Assembly: GCA_000727475.1 (NCBI GenBank)
Contig: KL647288.1
Coordinates: forward strand, 6,227,414-6,291,413
DNA from: Sarcocystis neurona
Taxonomy: Eukaryota; Apicomplexa; Conoidasida; Eucoccidiorida; Sarcocystidae
Length of the DNA stretch: 64,000 nt
Direction: 5' to 3'
Below the pieces are notes generated by a model that made no database searches, was not told the origin of the DNA, and saw only the letters and a list, made by a program, of their open reading frames with translations. Position 1 is the stretch's first letter, and the number at the start of each line of letters is the position of its first letter. The position numbers were made by a program, and so were the translations under genes. Of this stretch, positions 48,924-60,003 are shown in pieces.

Positions 48924-51900
48924 TGTAACAAAACTTGCATATAATAAATTCTAACATGCAGGAGCCGAGCGCTTATGAAGAGATGCAGAGTGAAGTCACT
49001 GATGCAGAGGAATGCTACGATGGAAGAGGCTGCTGAACGAAACACACGTGGCAGAGTTCAACAGCAGTATCGTGCTCTGCATATCCAAGAGTCGGTTTCC
49101 GAAGAGACTTCTACTTGAAAAAGGGGAAGAAGCTCTGGGTTGAGTAACTGCGTCACACACATGGAAAGAGAACACAAGAAAGACAAAGCACTGCATGCCA
49201 AGAGGGAGATACGCAGGGAAAATCCAAGGGTGACAGAGTGAATAGCTATATCATGAGATGTAATGGCAGTATGCAAAAGATTCTTACATAGTATGAAGCA
49301 GCGCCACACCAGAGAAGTCTACAATCATTGCACCGCGACAAAGCTGTTCGCGTCTTGGAAAGCCTGGTTCGTTCACGCTATACAAGAGTTTTGAATTTGA
49401 CATGGAGCGCTACATTCCAGCGACTTCACTTTCCAGGCACGAATTAAATTTTGCACAGAAGCTGGTATGGTCGGACTGGACCATATGTGATGCCGTGTTC
49501 GCATCCGCTGGTTTACCAGAGCATTTGTTTGCATGCACCCTCAAACGAGTGAGAGTGCGGTTCGGTTTCACCGTATATTCAGGGTACACTTGAGGACAAG
49601 TTTACAAATGCGTACTCATAAATACTTGTGCGTGCGCGAAGATGCGTGCACAGAAACTCGCGTACAAGTTAATACATCCCTAGGTGTTGTTGGGCCCGCT
49701 CCTTTCCCTTACGTATGCGTGTGCACGTATGTGCGCATATGCGTGGATATACTCAGATAAATTCGACGGCTGCACTTAGGTACCTGCACTGTATCCGTTG
49801 GAAGGATTTCAAAAATCGAGATCCTGAGTGCTTTCGGCACTCTATTTGTCCCTGTGGCCACAAACACCAGCGGTTACCGCGGCATTGTTAGTGACGTGGG
49901 GAGAAGCACGCGCACGCACTTTCCCTCTTTTATGTACGTAAAACACACACGAAGAACGATCTTGCTGGGTTGCTGCATTCGAGGCAAAGGAGCAATCCAA
50001 ACACCTGCCCGCAGCAGCTACAGTTATGTTACTCTGGCGGAACGAAGCCTGATAGTACACGCCAGCTTCAGCGCCGTAGAGCCTCAGTACTAATGCTGTA
50101 TACAAGTGTGATACGCTGTGTACCCAGACTCGTCCCTTACACGACAGCGCCTCACGAGAACGCAGGTGAACGCCATCCCTGGGGGCTGCTAGAGGCACTA
50201 GGTCTAACGCACCGTGTAAGATGTGTGTGCCAGCTGTAATCGCGCGTGCAGGAGTGTGATGTAGAGTGGACATGAGTGCTATAGACGGAGGTAACGCGAG
50301 CGTGCGCCAGCGCAGCAACACGCAAACAGTTGACAAATCTCAATCAATGGTGTGCATGTGTGCAGGGCTGCGCAGCCTCACAATGCACGTAATCTTCGTA
50401 CTGCGCAAGTAGTAGATAGGCTATTAGGCGAGGCGAGCAGCAGAGCACACGTGAATGCGGAAAGGGTAACACATGAAGCAGTACGGCACAGCAGACTGAA
50501 GACAGGATGTCCTATACGATTACTAGAGATAGGCAGGGAAGCACAGTAGCAGAAGACATATAAGTAGTGTAGAATCCTTCACTTGAATTTTCGCATGCAG
50601 CACACCGTTGTAGCAGAATGTGCAGGCACACTCAGATACGTCACCCGAAGTAGTTTATCGCGAACGATACTCAGCTAGTAAAGAGCTACGTGTATTCGCA
50701 TTTGTTTTGTACACTGGAGCGCAGCAGCAGGAACCTCAATCCTCTATCTCTACACTTCGGAGAGCAGTTCCTATGCTAGAGCAGCAGCCCAAGTGATGTG
50801 GGACGTGACCAGCTCGGTCCGAATATTTCTGGGAAAAGCAACGCAGACATAGAAAACCTCTGAGGGTGTCGCACTTAGAGCAACCAGAAGCCGGGTCACG
50901 CAGCGAGAAAATCTCGCTGAATGGTAGAATCACTCACAAAACAGCGATAAACAGTAGAATGAGGCAGTAATCCCTCTCGTCATTGGCATGTGCCTAGAAA
51001 AAGATTGATAGCAGCAGAACTGCCGTGGCAGATAAGCGTTGGTGCAAAGGAATGACGAGCGCCGCAGCGCGGCACCAAAGACATCTGACTGATAGACTCG
51101 TATTATGGGTAGCTACACGCAGAGGGCAGCGGATGGAAAACTGCAAGCAGGGCACAGCGGCACTGTGTCGTCCCACCGGAATTTTTCATATCGGCCATAC
51201 GTAGGCTTGTGTGCCAGTTGAACCCAGACGACAAGCACAGCATCCACTGTCGTCTGAGAAGTACACTTCTACACGTATTACAACCAAGCAACCTTTGACA
51301 GCAGCAGCGTATTCTCCCGCGTAGATTTACTCACGAGGATCACGCGTGGTAGCAGAACTGGAAAACCCTTGTTATAGCGAAGGAGGAGTTGCAGGCAGGA
51401 AGCACGGCATGCAGAACATAGTTCCACAAATCCTCAGACTAGACGCATCAGCATAGCGCAGCGAAAAATTCAGTACGTGAACCATACAGCGTGCAACCTT
51501 CTTGTGCTTGTCAATGTGTCCTTTGATGTGTGGACGTCCTCGGATGCATTCTAAGCACCTTCGGGCCGTAGCAACCTCCCTTGAACAAACTCACGGCCAT
51601 TAGCAGAGCCGCGACGCGCCAAATGTAGCAGCAAATCTCCAGCAGCAGCACAGTGCTACTGTCGAGAGCAGACGCCTTCGTACTCTCAGCGCGGTGAATA
51701 ATGCGAACAAGTGAGATGAGCTCTAGTGCACGGTTGGTGCTTGCACTTAGCCAACACGCACATTGGAAACGGTTGCATCGGGAGGTTGTGAGTAGAAAGT
51801 GTGTTCGTGCGCCGGTACACATCGAATGTACATACATATATACCTATGTGCGCCGGTATACACGCTTTTGCGCACGTATTCACGTAAGTGCATATGCGTG

Positions 51901-52686
51901 CACGAATGTATGCAGATATGTCTGTTCGTATGCCGACATATGCATTGAGGCCCGTTTGTATGGACGGATGTACCTCAACAGGAACGCGTGTCTGTGTGAC
52001 TGCGTGTGTATACGTGTTTGACTGCGTTGCGTATGCGAAAGCGGTTTGCGCGGGACCAGTCCATGGTGAGCAGAGCTGCTATTTGCTGCTTTCCTCTGCT
52101 TCCTTTTTTGTCAGCAACAGCCAGATGCTGGAATAATCATACAAAAGTCGAGAAAATGGAAATTCAGTAGTCATTAGAAACAGAGTACATCTGACACGGG
52201 AATTGTCTGCGACAAGCGCGCACGCACTCCTACCAGGATTTACAGTACTCAACGCCTCTTGGACTTCCAAGTCCTGAAGTCGTGCGTCGGCGGAGGAAAA
52301 ACCATTCTGCCTCTGCTGTGCGTGCACAGCTTTGTCTTTCTTTCTGTGCTTGCAGTTCAGTGAGCCACGCCGAAGAACGTCTACTGTAGCTAAGCGTAGA
52401 CCGTTTCATTTATACAGGTATACACATCTACGTGGCTGACTTAGAGACACTTGGACGCAAACATCTGTGAAAACAGCGACAGAAGCATGCAATATGGTGC
52501 CTCCGGTGGAGCCGCAAACATCTGTGAAAACAGCGACACAAGTATGCAGTATGGTGCCTCCGGCGGCGCGTGACGTGGATAAGCACATGTGTATGTATAT
52601 ATTTGAACCTGTATACAGCAGTAAGTAACAAACGAATAGAAACTACCAGGAATGCGCAGACGTGCTACTGGTAGACAGTCCCGCTC
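48924..52686. other. stretch without a supported gene
   Basis: Mixed sequence with scattered CAG triplets and few microsatellites until 51.8 kb. Short overlapping frames occur on both strands, the longest 164 codons on - at 49842-50336. None shows motifs or good splice pairs. It includes the tandem duplication at 52456-52569. Confidence 0.4.
52456..52569. repeat. 57-bp tandem duplication, two copies
   Basis: Copies 52456-52512 and 52513-52569 begin CGCAAACATCTGTGAAAACA and share TATGGTGCCTCCGG. They differ at a handful of positions. Confidence 0.9.
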
Positions 52687-52925
52687 TTACGTGTGCTCTT
52701 TTTCATAGCAGCGCATGAAACAAACAAGAATCAGAAACAAGAAGACCCAGAGCCGATCTTTTTCAGAAAGAGGTCGCACGTATTTTATGGGCGTTGAGGT
52801 ACTCCACAAGCAGACCAAATGAGCGCTTCGCATTACATCATTGCTGCCTTTTTCGATGCGAAACGCCACGCATACACTCCAATTGAGGTTAGCCGTGTTC
52901 CAGAAGGTAGCACTTTCCATGAAAC
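52687..52925 (-). CDS. candidate terminal exon of a small membrane protein
   Basis: Opens after a good acceptor (CTATTTCCAG on the - strand) in phase 1 and runs 79 codons to a stop. The reading is protein-like: SATFWNTANLNW, then FRIEKGSNDVMRSAH, a polar Pro-containing segment, and the hydrophobic WVFLFLILVCFMRCYEK close to the end. The short length, paired Trp and two helix-like segments faintly recall mitochondrial pyruvate carrier subunits, but the Asp and Pro marks of that family are absent, so I do not assign it. The upstream exon is not settled; a coding-like stretch lies at 53.1-53.29 kb on the same strand. Confidence 0.3.
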
Positions 52926-55900
52926 CTGGAAATAGAGTAGATGCAGACATGTATAACAAATGTGTCTGAACGCACATACATATGGATAATATGCAAGAAA
53001 ATTACAGAGCAGTCCACCACAGAGATAGGCAAATGGATACATATGCAAGTGTACATCAGAAAACAAAGGAACGCCCCCAAGTATCTTCGAAACTATGTTA
53101 CATCCACTGGGTAAGTTCCCCTGTAGCACGGTTAAGCGGCAGTCCACTACCCAGTGCCAAACGCCCATTACTGAAACGGATTCTTGTCGTGAACTTGAAG
53201 TCGCAAGGACTTCTTTAAGAAAACGAACCGTGTTTCGTTTGGTCCGTGCAACTGTGCGGATATTCTCGTTGAGCGCTGGAGCCACTTGTAAAAGTAGCTT
53301 GTTAGTACGTGGAGGCCTACATGCGTTCTATGGAGTTGTGCGCAGTGTTAGGGTTTCCTTGTGCTGCTAAAACGGACTACGTGCCGAAAAACTTTGATAC
53401 GGCGCACTAAATTGTCGCACGCGTTTGCGTTCCATTTGTGTGTGCCATCGCGTCTCTACGCGTACGTATGTATGGTTATATATATATATATATATATATG
53501 TATATACATAATGATATACGATGCGAGGCTATTTGTACATGAGTTTTTGTGTACATACATCCAGCGGCCACTACATTCGTGTCTCGATATTGCTTTTCGT
53601 TGATCCATCCCCACAGGTAGTGCCATGTTTTACTGCTTCTCGTGTTGCTCAGGCAAGCGCTCACGATCGTGTGTGTTATCTCGTGGCTGTAGGGGAACTA
53701 CGAATACTCTCAGTATTGTTGGTCGTATTCCATTGTGCCTGTTACTGTGTCAATTGCAGTTCCTACTACGACGACTCGCATCACTTCCATCATTATTATT
53801 ACTTATGCGCTTAGCGTATTCGTGTGGATGCAACAACTCTTCCTGCACGTTTTCCTGCCCGTAGTCGGCTCAACAAGCGAGCCACCCAACTCCGTGGTCG
53901 GAAGGTGCTCGCTGTTCAGACGCTGCGTGTGCTTGCCCAACATCCGCTTCTGCTATGACTTCTGGCGTAGTCAGCCTCCTTTCTTTCTGATGGCAGTTTC
54001 CCCCTGTTACAGCTCCTAGTTCTGCTGCTGCCGCTTGTGGTGCTGTTGTTTCACCTGCGTCTACTCTCTTTCCGTTTGCAGGTGCTGCTCGCGCAGCGGC
54101 TATTCCTGCTGTGGCGGCCGCTTCAGCTCTCGTGATGACGTGGTTGTTGTCGCTCTTCGGTCTTTTCATGTGCTGTCGCCGCTGTTAGGATATGAACAAC
54201 TTGCCGATTCCGCTCCTTGTGGCACACTCGCGTCTGTGGCGGGTACCCGGAGACAAACTGAGCATGATTTTAAAAAGGACTCCTCCCTACTATATGTCTG
54301 CCTTTTATACTGAAACAACGATTTAAAGATTTCTCACACCTGGAGTGGTGCAAATATTCCCCTTTCCTGGATATTATCCTGCGGAGCGCTGCCGCCTTTT
54401 CTCACAAGAGGCTGCCACGGAAAAAGTTCCAAGAAAACGAATGAGTGTCTTGCATGTGTGTCTCGAAACACTTCCACGTATCATCTACTACATCTCTCTG
54501 CGGATCTGGTACAAATGAGTGGAGGAGATTACCACGGTGAAGAATAGTGTAGTTGTCAGTGTCTGTCCGAATGGAAGAGGTGGAGAGAGACTCGGCACCA
54601 GCGGATTATCGTGGCCACATCTGCTTGGGTATCGTTTAGAGAGAAATCCGATAACGCCACACGAAAGCGTAGTGTATGCTTGACCTGAGTTTATTTTGTG
54701 AAGATGTCAGGGTCGACATCTTATTTAAGAAGAGTGTGTGGAAGCTCTCCCAGGCGCTACTAGAGTCACCATGAAAGTGCCATGGAGTGGAGGAAGAAAA
54801 CGAAAAAGACGATTGAAACAAGAAGCGGAGAACTGTGCTACTCCATGGAAGTGAGTGGCCGATGCTTGCAGCGACCGTAGTAGTTGATTTCGTGGTTTTC
54901 TGTGGAGCATGTTCTGCGTCAGGAGGACTGCACGTCCAAAGTGTTGACGTCTACACGCAAGGGAAAGTAGCCAGATATATTGGCCTGTAGTAAACAATCT
55001 GCACATCCACACACACACTACCAAGGTACAGAAGAGCTGTCCGCGGTCACGTGAGGCGTACGTGTAGCAATACAGGCACCCTTTATGGGACAATGTGTAC
55101 CCGAAGGTACCTTTTATTTGATGCACAGTCTTAGTTGTCTTGCGCACTTACTCACTATATATGTGCATATTTGTGTACTTCCACAACGCATAATTAAATC
55201 TCAGTATCGGCGTAAATACAGGTGCCAGTATAGCTGGAGAAAAAGTCACGCAGTAAAATACGTTTCTATGGGTTTACCTACATATAGAAAGGGCGATTTC
55301 CGTTGCCTCCACCTATACCTATATATATATATATACATACGTAAACTGAAGACACTGAGCTATTATGTACACACCTTGCAACATACATAAGTGTAGATGG
55401 AGGGCGAGAGTAACAATGCGGACTATGATGTCCATTTAAAACTGAAGTTGTGTAAAGGGAGGTAAGTGGAGTGTGAATCCTTCGAAGTCTTATTCACGCC
55501 CACGTACGGCCGACGGATACACTCCACACCGGAATAGTAGTTGTATTAAACACTAAGCAAGAAACTGTGGACTAGGTTACCCATTGAACATCTTGAAGTA
55601 TGAAGGGGGCGCTCGTGTACCTTCGGTTGCTTCCACGGTCATGAGTACGTGTAAGAGTGCGCTCTGGTAATGCGCCTGCAGTTGGGGAGGCTATCACACA
55701 GGTTAAAGCTCGCGGAGGACGAAGTCCTCACCTCCGAGTTAGGCCTGAAAGTGCTATCAACTACGCCTGATCCTGAGCTGATCCCTCACCTCCATTTTGT
55801 GCACACCTGCACTACCACTCCAGTGAGTCACAGTGGATACTGAGCGTGTACACATCACGCCCTAGCGCCTTCATGCAGGGACGCGATTGACAGGGATGAG

Positions 55901-57740
55901 GCAAGAACGGGGACCCGCGCATTATGGCTGCGTCAGTTGTACGTGTACGACACGCACCAAACAGCACACAGCAGAGGCCGAGAGGTGGCCACTGCCCCTC
56001 CACCTTGCTGATGATCCTGAGCACGATACGCCGAGTTGAACGATGCTTCGAGACCGCTTTGCAGCTTCACACTTGTAGCAACGCATCTTCGCGGATGCGC
56101 ACACTACATAGGTGAGTAACTGGCGCCGCCTCTACTTGCTGCAGCAAGTGGTGTACGACGCACAATCTGTCAGGTGGCTGGTGCCTCCTCTACCTGCTGT
56201 AGCGGCCGGCTGGTATCACACACAATCTGGCGTTCATCACACCTGCAGCAACGGCAGCACCTTCTTCAGCAGCAGCACGAGAACACCACTATAGGTACCA
56301 CGTATACTGGTGGTCACTGCTCTGCTGACCACCGGTACTGGGACGGGCCGCACTAACAGCAGCACCAGCACGCCGCCAACGACCGGAGTCACCATCACTA
56401 CGAGCAGCAGAAGCAGAGAGAGCTGCAGCGAATCACCGTACAAACGAAAACGCGGCAAAAGCGTGTCCTTCGCAAATGCGTACTTTAAAATGAAGTGTGC
56501 TGTTATGTCCTGCTCTCGTACAGAAAACACTGTAGCTGTCTACGGCAGTGAAGCGTTACACCGGTTGTACCGGACCACGTAATTATGCGTTTACGTACAG
56601 TGCTGCAATTTGGTGTCGCTGTGGTGGTAGTGCTGTGCCGCAGCTGAGACTACCGTAGTGTGTTGCACTTGCGTTCCTGTGACGTGTTTTCGGCTTTGTT
56701 CTTGTTGATGAGAGATGGTCGCGAGCGTTCTCGTGCTCTGCGTGGGCGGCACGCGTTGTTGCTCCACTGCCGGTTGTAGTTGGAACGTTAGTAGCTTGAA
56801 GGTGGCGCGGAGCAGGAGGAGCAGCAGCAGGAGCAGCAGCACCAGCGCAGCATCAGCACTTCAGCTGCAGCACTGCAACAGCAACTGCAGCTACAGCATA
56901 GGAGAGCACGAGCAACAGCAGTAGCAGCACCACGAGGAGCAGCTGGTGGAGGAGGGCCGTACCAGCAGCAACAGCAGTTTTCGGTGGATTCTCTTACCGG
57001 GGGAGGAAGCGTTTTTTCTCTGTTTCTCTCCCTTTTTCCCATGTATTCCTTTTTCTCTTCTCTTCCCTGCGTCCCGTTTTCCTTGCCCATTTCCGGCAGC
57101 GGCGGCCCACTGTTGCTGCGAGAGGCAGCAGCAGGAGGCGCGCCGCCACCCCCCGCACCAGCCCAAGCTGCAACGGCAGCCGGAAACACAAGCCAGAACC
57201 GGAGCACCAGCAGGGGTGCGACACAGCAGCGGACGCAGCAGCTGGAGGAGCTCCAGCACGCGTATCGGCGGAAGAAGCAGCACCAGCACTGCCGTCAGGC
57301 GTAGCAACACCAGCACCAGCAACCAGCAGTACCAGCAGGAACGGCGTCAATGCGCTTGGTGCGCACATATTCGGCAACACGACTCGTACTGCGCCGCAGC
57401 GGCAGCTACCGCTTTTGTGCCGCTACCACCCACTGTACTACCACTGCTGTGACCATTGCGACTAGAAGTGGTGGCTGTGCTGGTATTGCACCCGCAGCTG
57501 CAGCCGCACTTGCAGCCGGGAGCAGCAGGCCGCGCAGTGCCAGCGGCAGCAGCAGGAGCAGCCGCATGGACGCCCGGTAAAGTAGCTGCGCGGCGCTGGA
57601 GCGGCATAGCAGTAATCATTAGCACCGGGAGCTTGAGCAGCTTCGCCGGCGGCGGTCTACTCTTACGTGTCAGCTGCGCCTCGCGTAGCAGCAGTAGCGA
57701 AGGCAGCAACGGCCGGCGAAGCCATCTCCCCTACCCGCAG
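52926..57740. other. repeat-bearing stretch with no assigned gene
   Basis: It contains a TA run at 53477-53500, a TATA run at 55320-55335, and from 56.1 kb dense CAG/AGC triplets on the + strand. A - strand Ala/Glu-rich frame at 53870-54169 and + strand Gln/Ser-rich frames at 57.1-57.5 kb look protein-like in composition only. Confidence 0.4.
53477..53500. repeat. (TA)n microsatellite
   Basis: A run of TA dinucleotides ending TATATATG. Confidence 0.85.
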
Positions 57741-59179
57741 GGGCCTTTGCGTTCGTGTGTAAATTGGCCGTCTCCCAAGCTGTGCGGCGCCTGCGGCACC
57801 ATCTGCCTCGCGACTGGTCCTGCGTCTACACAGGCCCGCGAATGGCTGCTGCTGCTGTTATTGATGTTGCCACATACACTTGTTGCGTAGCGTGGGTGAG
57901 TCTACTACGTCTTGGCTACCCCTGTCGGGATTGGCTGAGCAGCTTCGACTCGAAGTTCATGCTCTGCAGGTGCTTCTGCACTCTATGCTCCCGCACCGCT
58001 GCTGCACGTCGCTGAACTTCGTAGTGACGCATCGTCAGCGGTACGTCAGCTTTGCGGTAGTGGCTCCCGTAGCTGCAAGGGAGCTCCGCGGCTGCGCTGC
58101 TACTGTCCTGCGCGGCAGCCGAGCTTGCTGGTGGCTGACGGCGGAAGAGCAGCTGCCGCGTGAGATGCAAGGATACCTCACACTACTGTGTGGAACCGTC
58201 CACAAGGCATCATCTGCCACCTCCCGTTCTTTCGACAGGCAACCTACGAGCGGCGCCTGCTACTGTTTCATGGTGGAAGTTCTGCGCGCTTGCAGCGGGT
58301 CTTCTCCAGTGCGCCGTGCAGCCAGCGCTGCGACTGACTGAATATGCAGGTGCTGCTCTTGCAGCCCCGCCGTTTTACCAGGCGGCCTGCGACTCCACCA
58401 ACAGAACAACGCATCCTCCGGTGGCTGTAGCCGCCGTTGCGGCTGCTGCCGCTGCTACAGACCAGGTGTCCCGCGTAAAGCGCTCGCCTCGTCGTCACAG
58501 GGGTCGCTCGTGTTGCTGCTTCGTTGCTACAGCTCCTGCAGTACTGCCAGTGCTGACGCATCTGTTGTGCCGGTACTGGCGTCGCTGTCGCGAGCGGGGC
58601 TTCGAGAATCGTGACGGAAGACGGGCGGGGCGCAGTGTAGCGGGACCGGCGTGTCTACTTTCGGTTGGTAGTCGTTTTGGTGAATCCAGCCGTTGCTTTT
58701 CCAGCGGCCGCTGGTTTCTGCTTCTTTCACGCCGCCACTGCTGCGTGTTCCTCTCATTTGCGACGTCCCGGGAGCAGCCATGGCTGGATCCGCGACCGCA
58801 TATCGCCCCGCCCGTCCGTCGAACGGGAGGAGAGTGTGGCTGGCACGGCACTGGGTGTGAGTGTGTGTGTCTACCTTGTCTGCGGCGCCTTCCACGGTAG
58901 CGGCTGCTGCCGTATACTCCACACTCTCGCTCTCCTCTTCTGTTGCTGGTGCACAGCCTCTCCTGCTGCAGCCTCTGCTCCGCAGCAGCTGGTGATCCTA
59001 ACCCGGTGCCTGTGGCGGTGCTTCTGCTGCCCCTCATCGCGCGTTGCTCCCCTCTTTCTGCCGCAGCGGTGCGCGCCGCGTACCCACGAAAACTCAGAAG
59101 CATCCGCTCGTCATCCCTGAGGTGGCTGCTTCACGCCGTCAGGCGTGTCGAAAGTGCTAGCCGTCAGTTGCTATCTTAA
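57741..59179 (+). CDS. candidate multi-exon gene, unknown function
   Basis: No family recognised. The best exon is 57741-57895: acceptor CCCCTACCCGCAG, donor TGG|GTGAGT, reading AFVCKLAVSQAVRRLRHHL and then RDWSCVYTGPRMAAAAVIDV. A second good candidate is 58239-58347 (acceptor CGTTCTTTCGACAG, donor GCAG|GTGCTG), reading WWKFCALAAGLLQC in one frame. A possible terminal piece near 58990-59179 ends AYPRKLRSIRSSSLRWLL and then a stop. Phases between these exons were not all reconciled, and CTG-rich intervening DNA keeps alternative frames open. I treat it as one tentative + strand gene in a triplet-rich zone; it may be two. Confidence 0.28.
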
Positions 59180-59229
59180 TCTCATCATTCAACAGTTTTC
59201 CGCCGCAGTCGCTGGCCACGCAGAGCGGA

Positions 59230-60003
59230 CTAAGATACATCTCCTCGTGTTCTTCCGACGCCGTTTCTCCCTTTATCTGCTGCTTTTCTTCCTTTGACTC
59301 CACGTGCCACTGCGCCTTTCCGGCCACTCTTCAGCGACTGCTGCTGGTGGTAGTTGTGGAGCGACAGACACGCCCCCTCCTGCTGGTGCTGCTGCTGGCC
59401 TTTCGAAGTGCCGCCGTGCTGGCCGTGTACACCACTTGCTGCTGCTGCTGCTGCGAACACTACTTCCACGCAGACCTGCTGGAGCTGAAAGCCCCTGGCG
59501 CTGCCGCTCATCTCCGGAGCTCGGCTCTCCTTACTGCAGCCTTTCTCGTACCTGGTCCCGAGTAACACGAGCAGGAATTCACTGCTGAAACACGTCCTAG
59601 GGGATCCTGCCGCACCGCTGCCACCGTCCCTTAGCCAGTTCTCCCCGACGTTATCATCTTCCTCGCGCATCTGCCGTAACAAACTCCCGTCCCTGCTTCG
59701 CTTCTTGTTTCGTTTATCGTCTGTCGCTCGTTCCGCTGCCTCCTCTTCTGTCAGGGCTTTTCTCGTTTCCGCGGCTGCCGCGGCGACCTGTGACTTTGCA
59801 ACGCGGCTACTCCTGCCGCACCGTTCCGCGCTCTGCTCGCCTTCGCCGTGTACTCCTCCGGTGCTGGAATGCCACCGGCAGCGGCACAGCACCAGTAGCG
59901 ACAGCCGGAGCCGCAGCAGTGGCGGCAGCAAGAACAAGAGGAGTAGCAATATGCAGCAATAGCGAAAAGACCTTTCGACGGAGGGTGGGCGTGGGAGAAG
60001 CAT
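59230..60003 (-). CDS. tentative low-complexity reading frame, 257 codons
   Basis: The longest frame in this zone, opposite in direction to the candidate gene to its left. It starts with an ATG followed by a Leu-rich hydrophobic stretch (about residues 15-45) that could act as a signal anchor but is also what CTG repeats produce. A charged region follows (ETRKALTEEEAAERATDDKR), then Gln/His/Gly-rich sequence. No domain was recognised. The varied charged region argues for coding; the repeats at both ends argue for caution. Confidence 0.25.
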   Translation of the reverse strand: MLLPRPPSVERSFRYCCILLLLLFLLPPLLRLRLSLLVLCRCRWHSSTGGVHGEGEQSAERCGRSSRVAKSQVAAAAAETRKALTEEEAAERATDDKRNKKRSRDGSLLRQMREEDDNVGENWLRDGGSGAAGSPRTCFSSEFLLVLLGTRYEKGCSKESRAPEMSGSARGFQLQQVCVEVVFAAAAAASGVHGQHGGTSKGQQQHQQEGACLSLHNYHQQQSLKSGRKGAVARGVKGRKAADKGRNGVGRTRGDVS

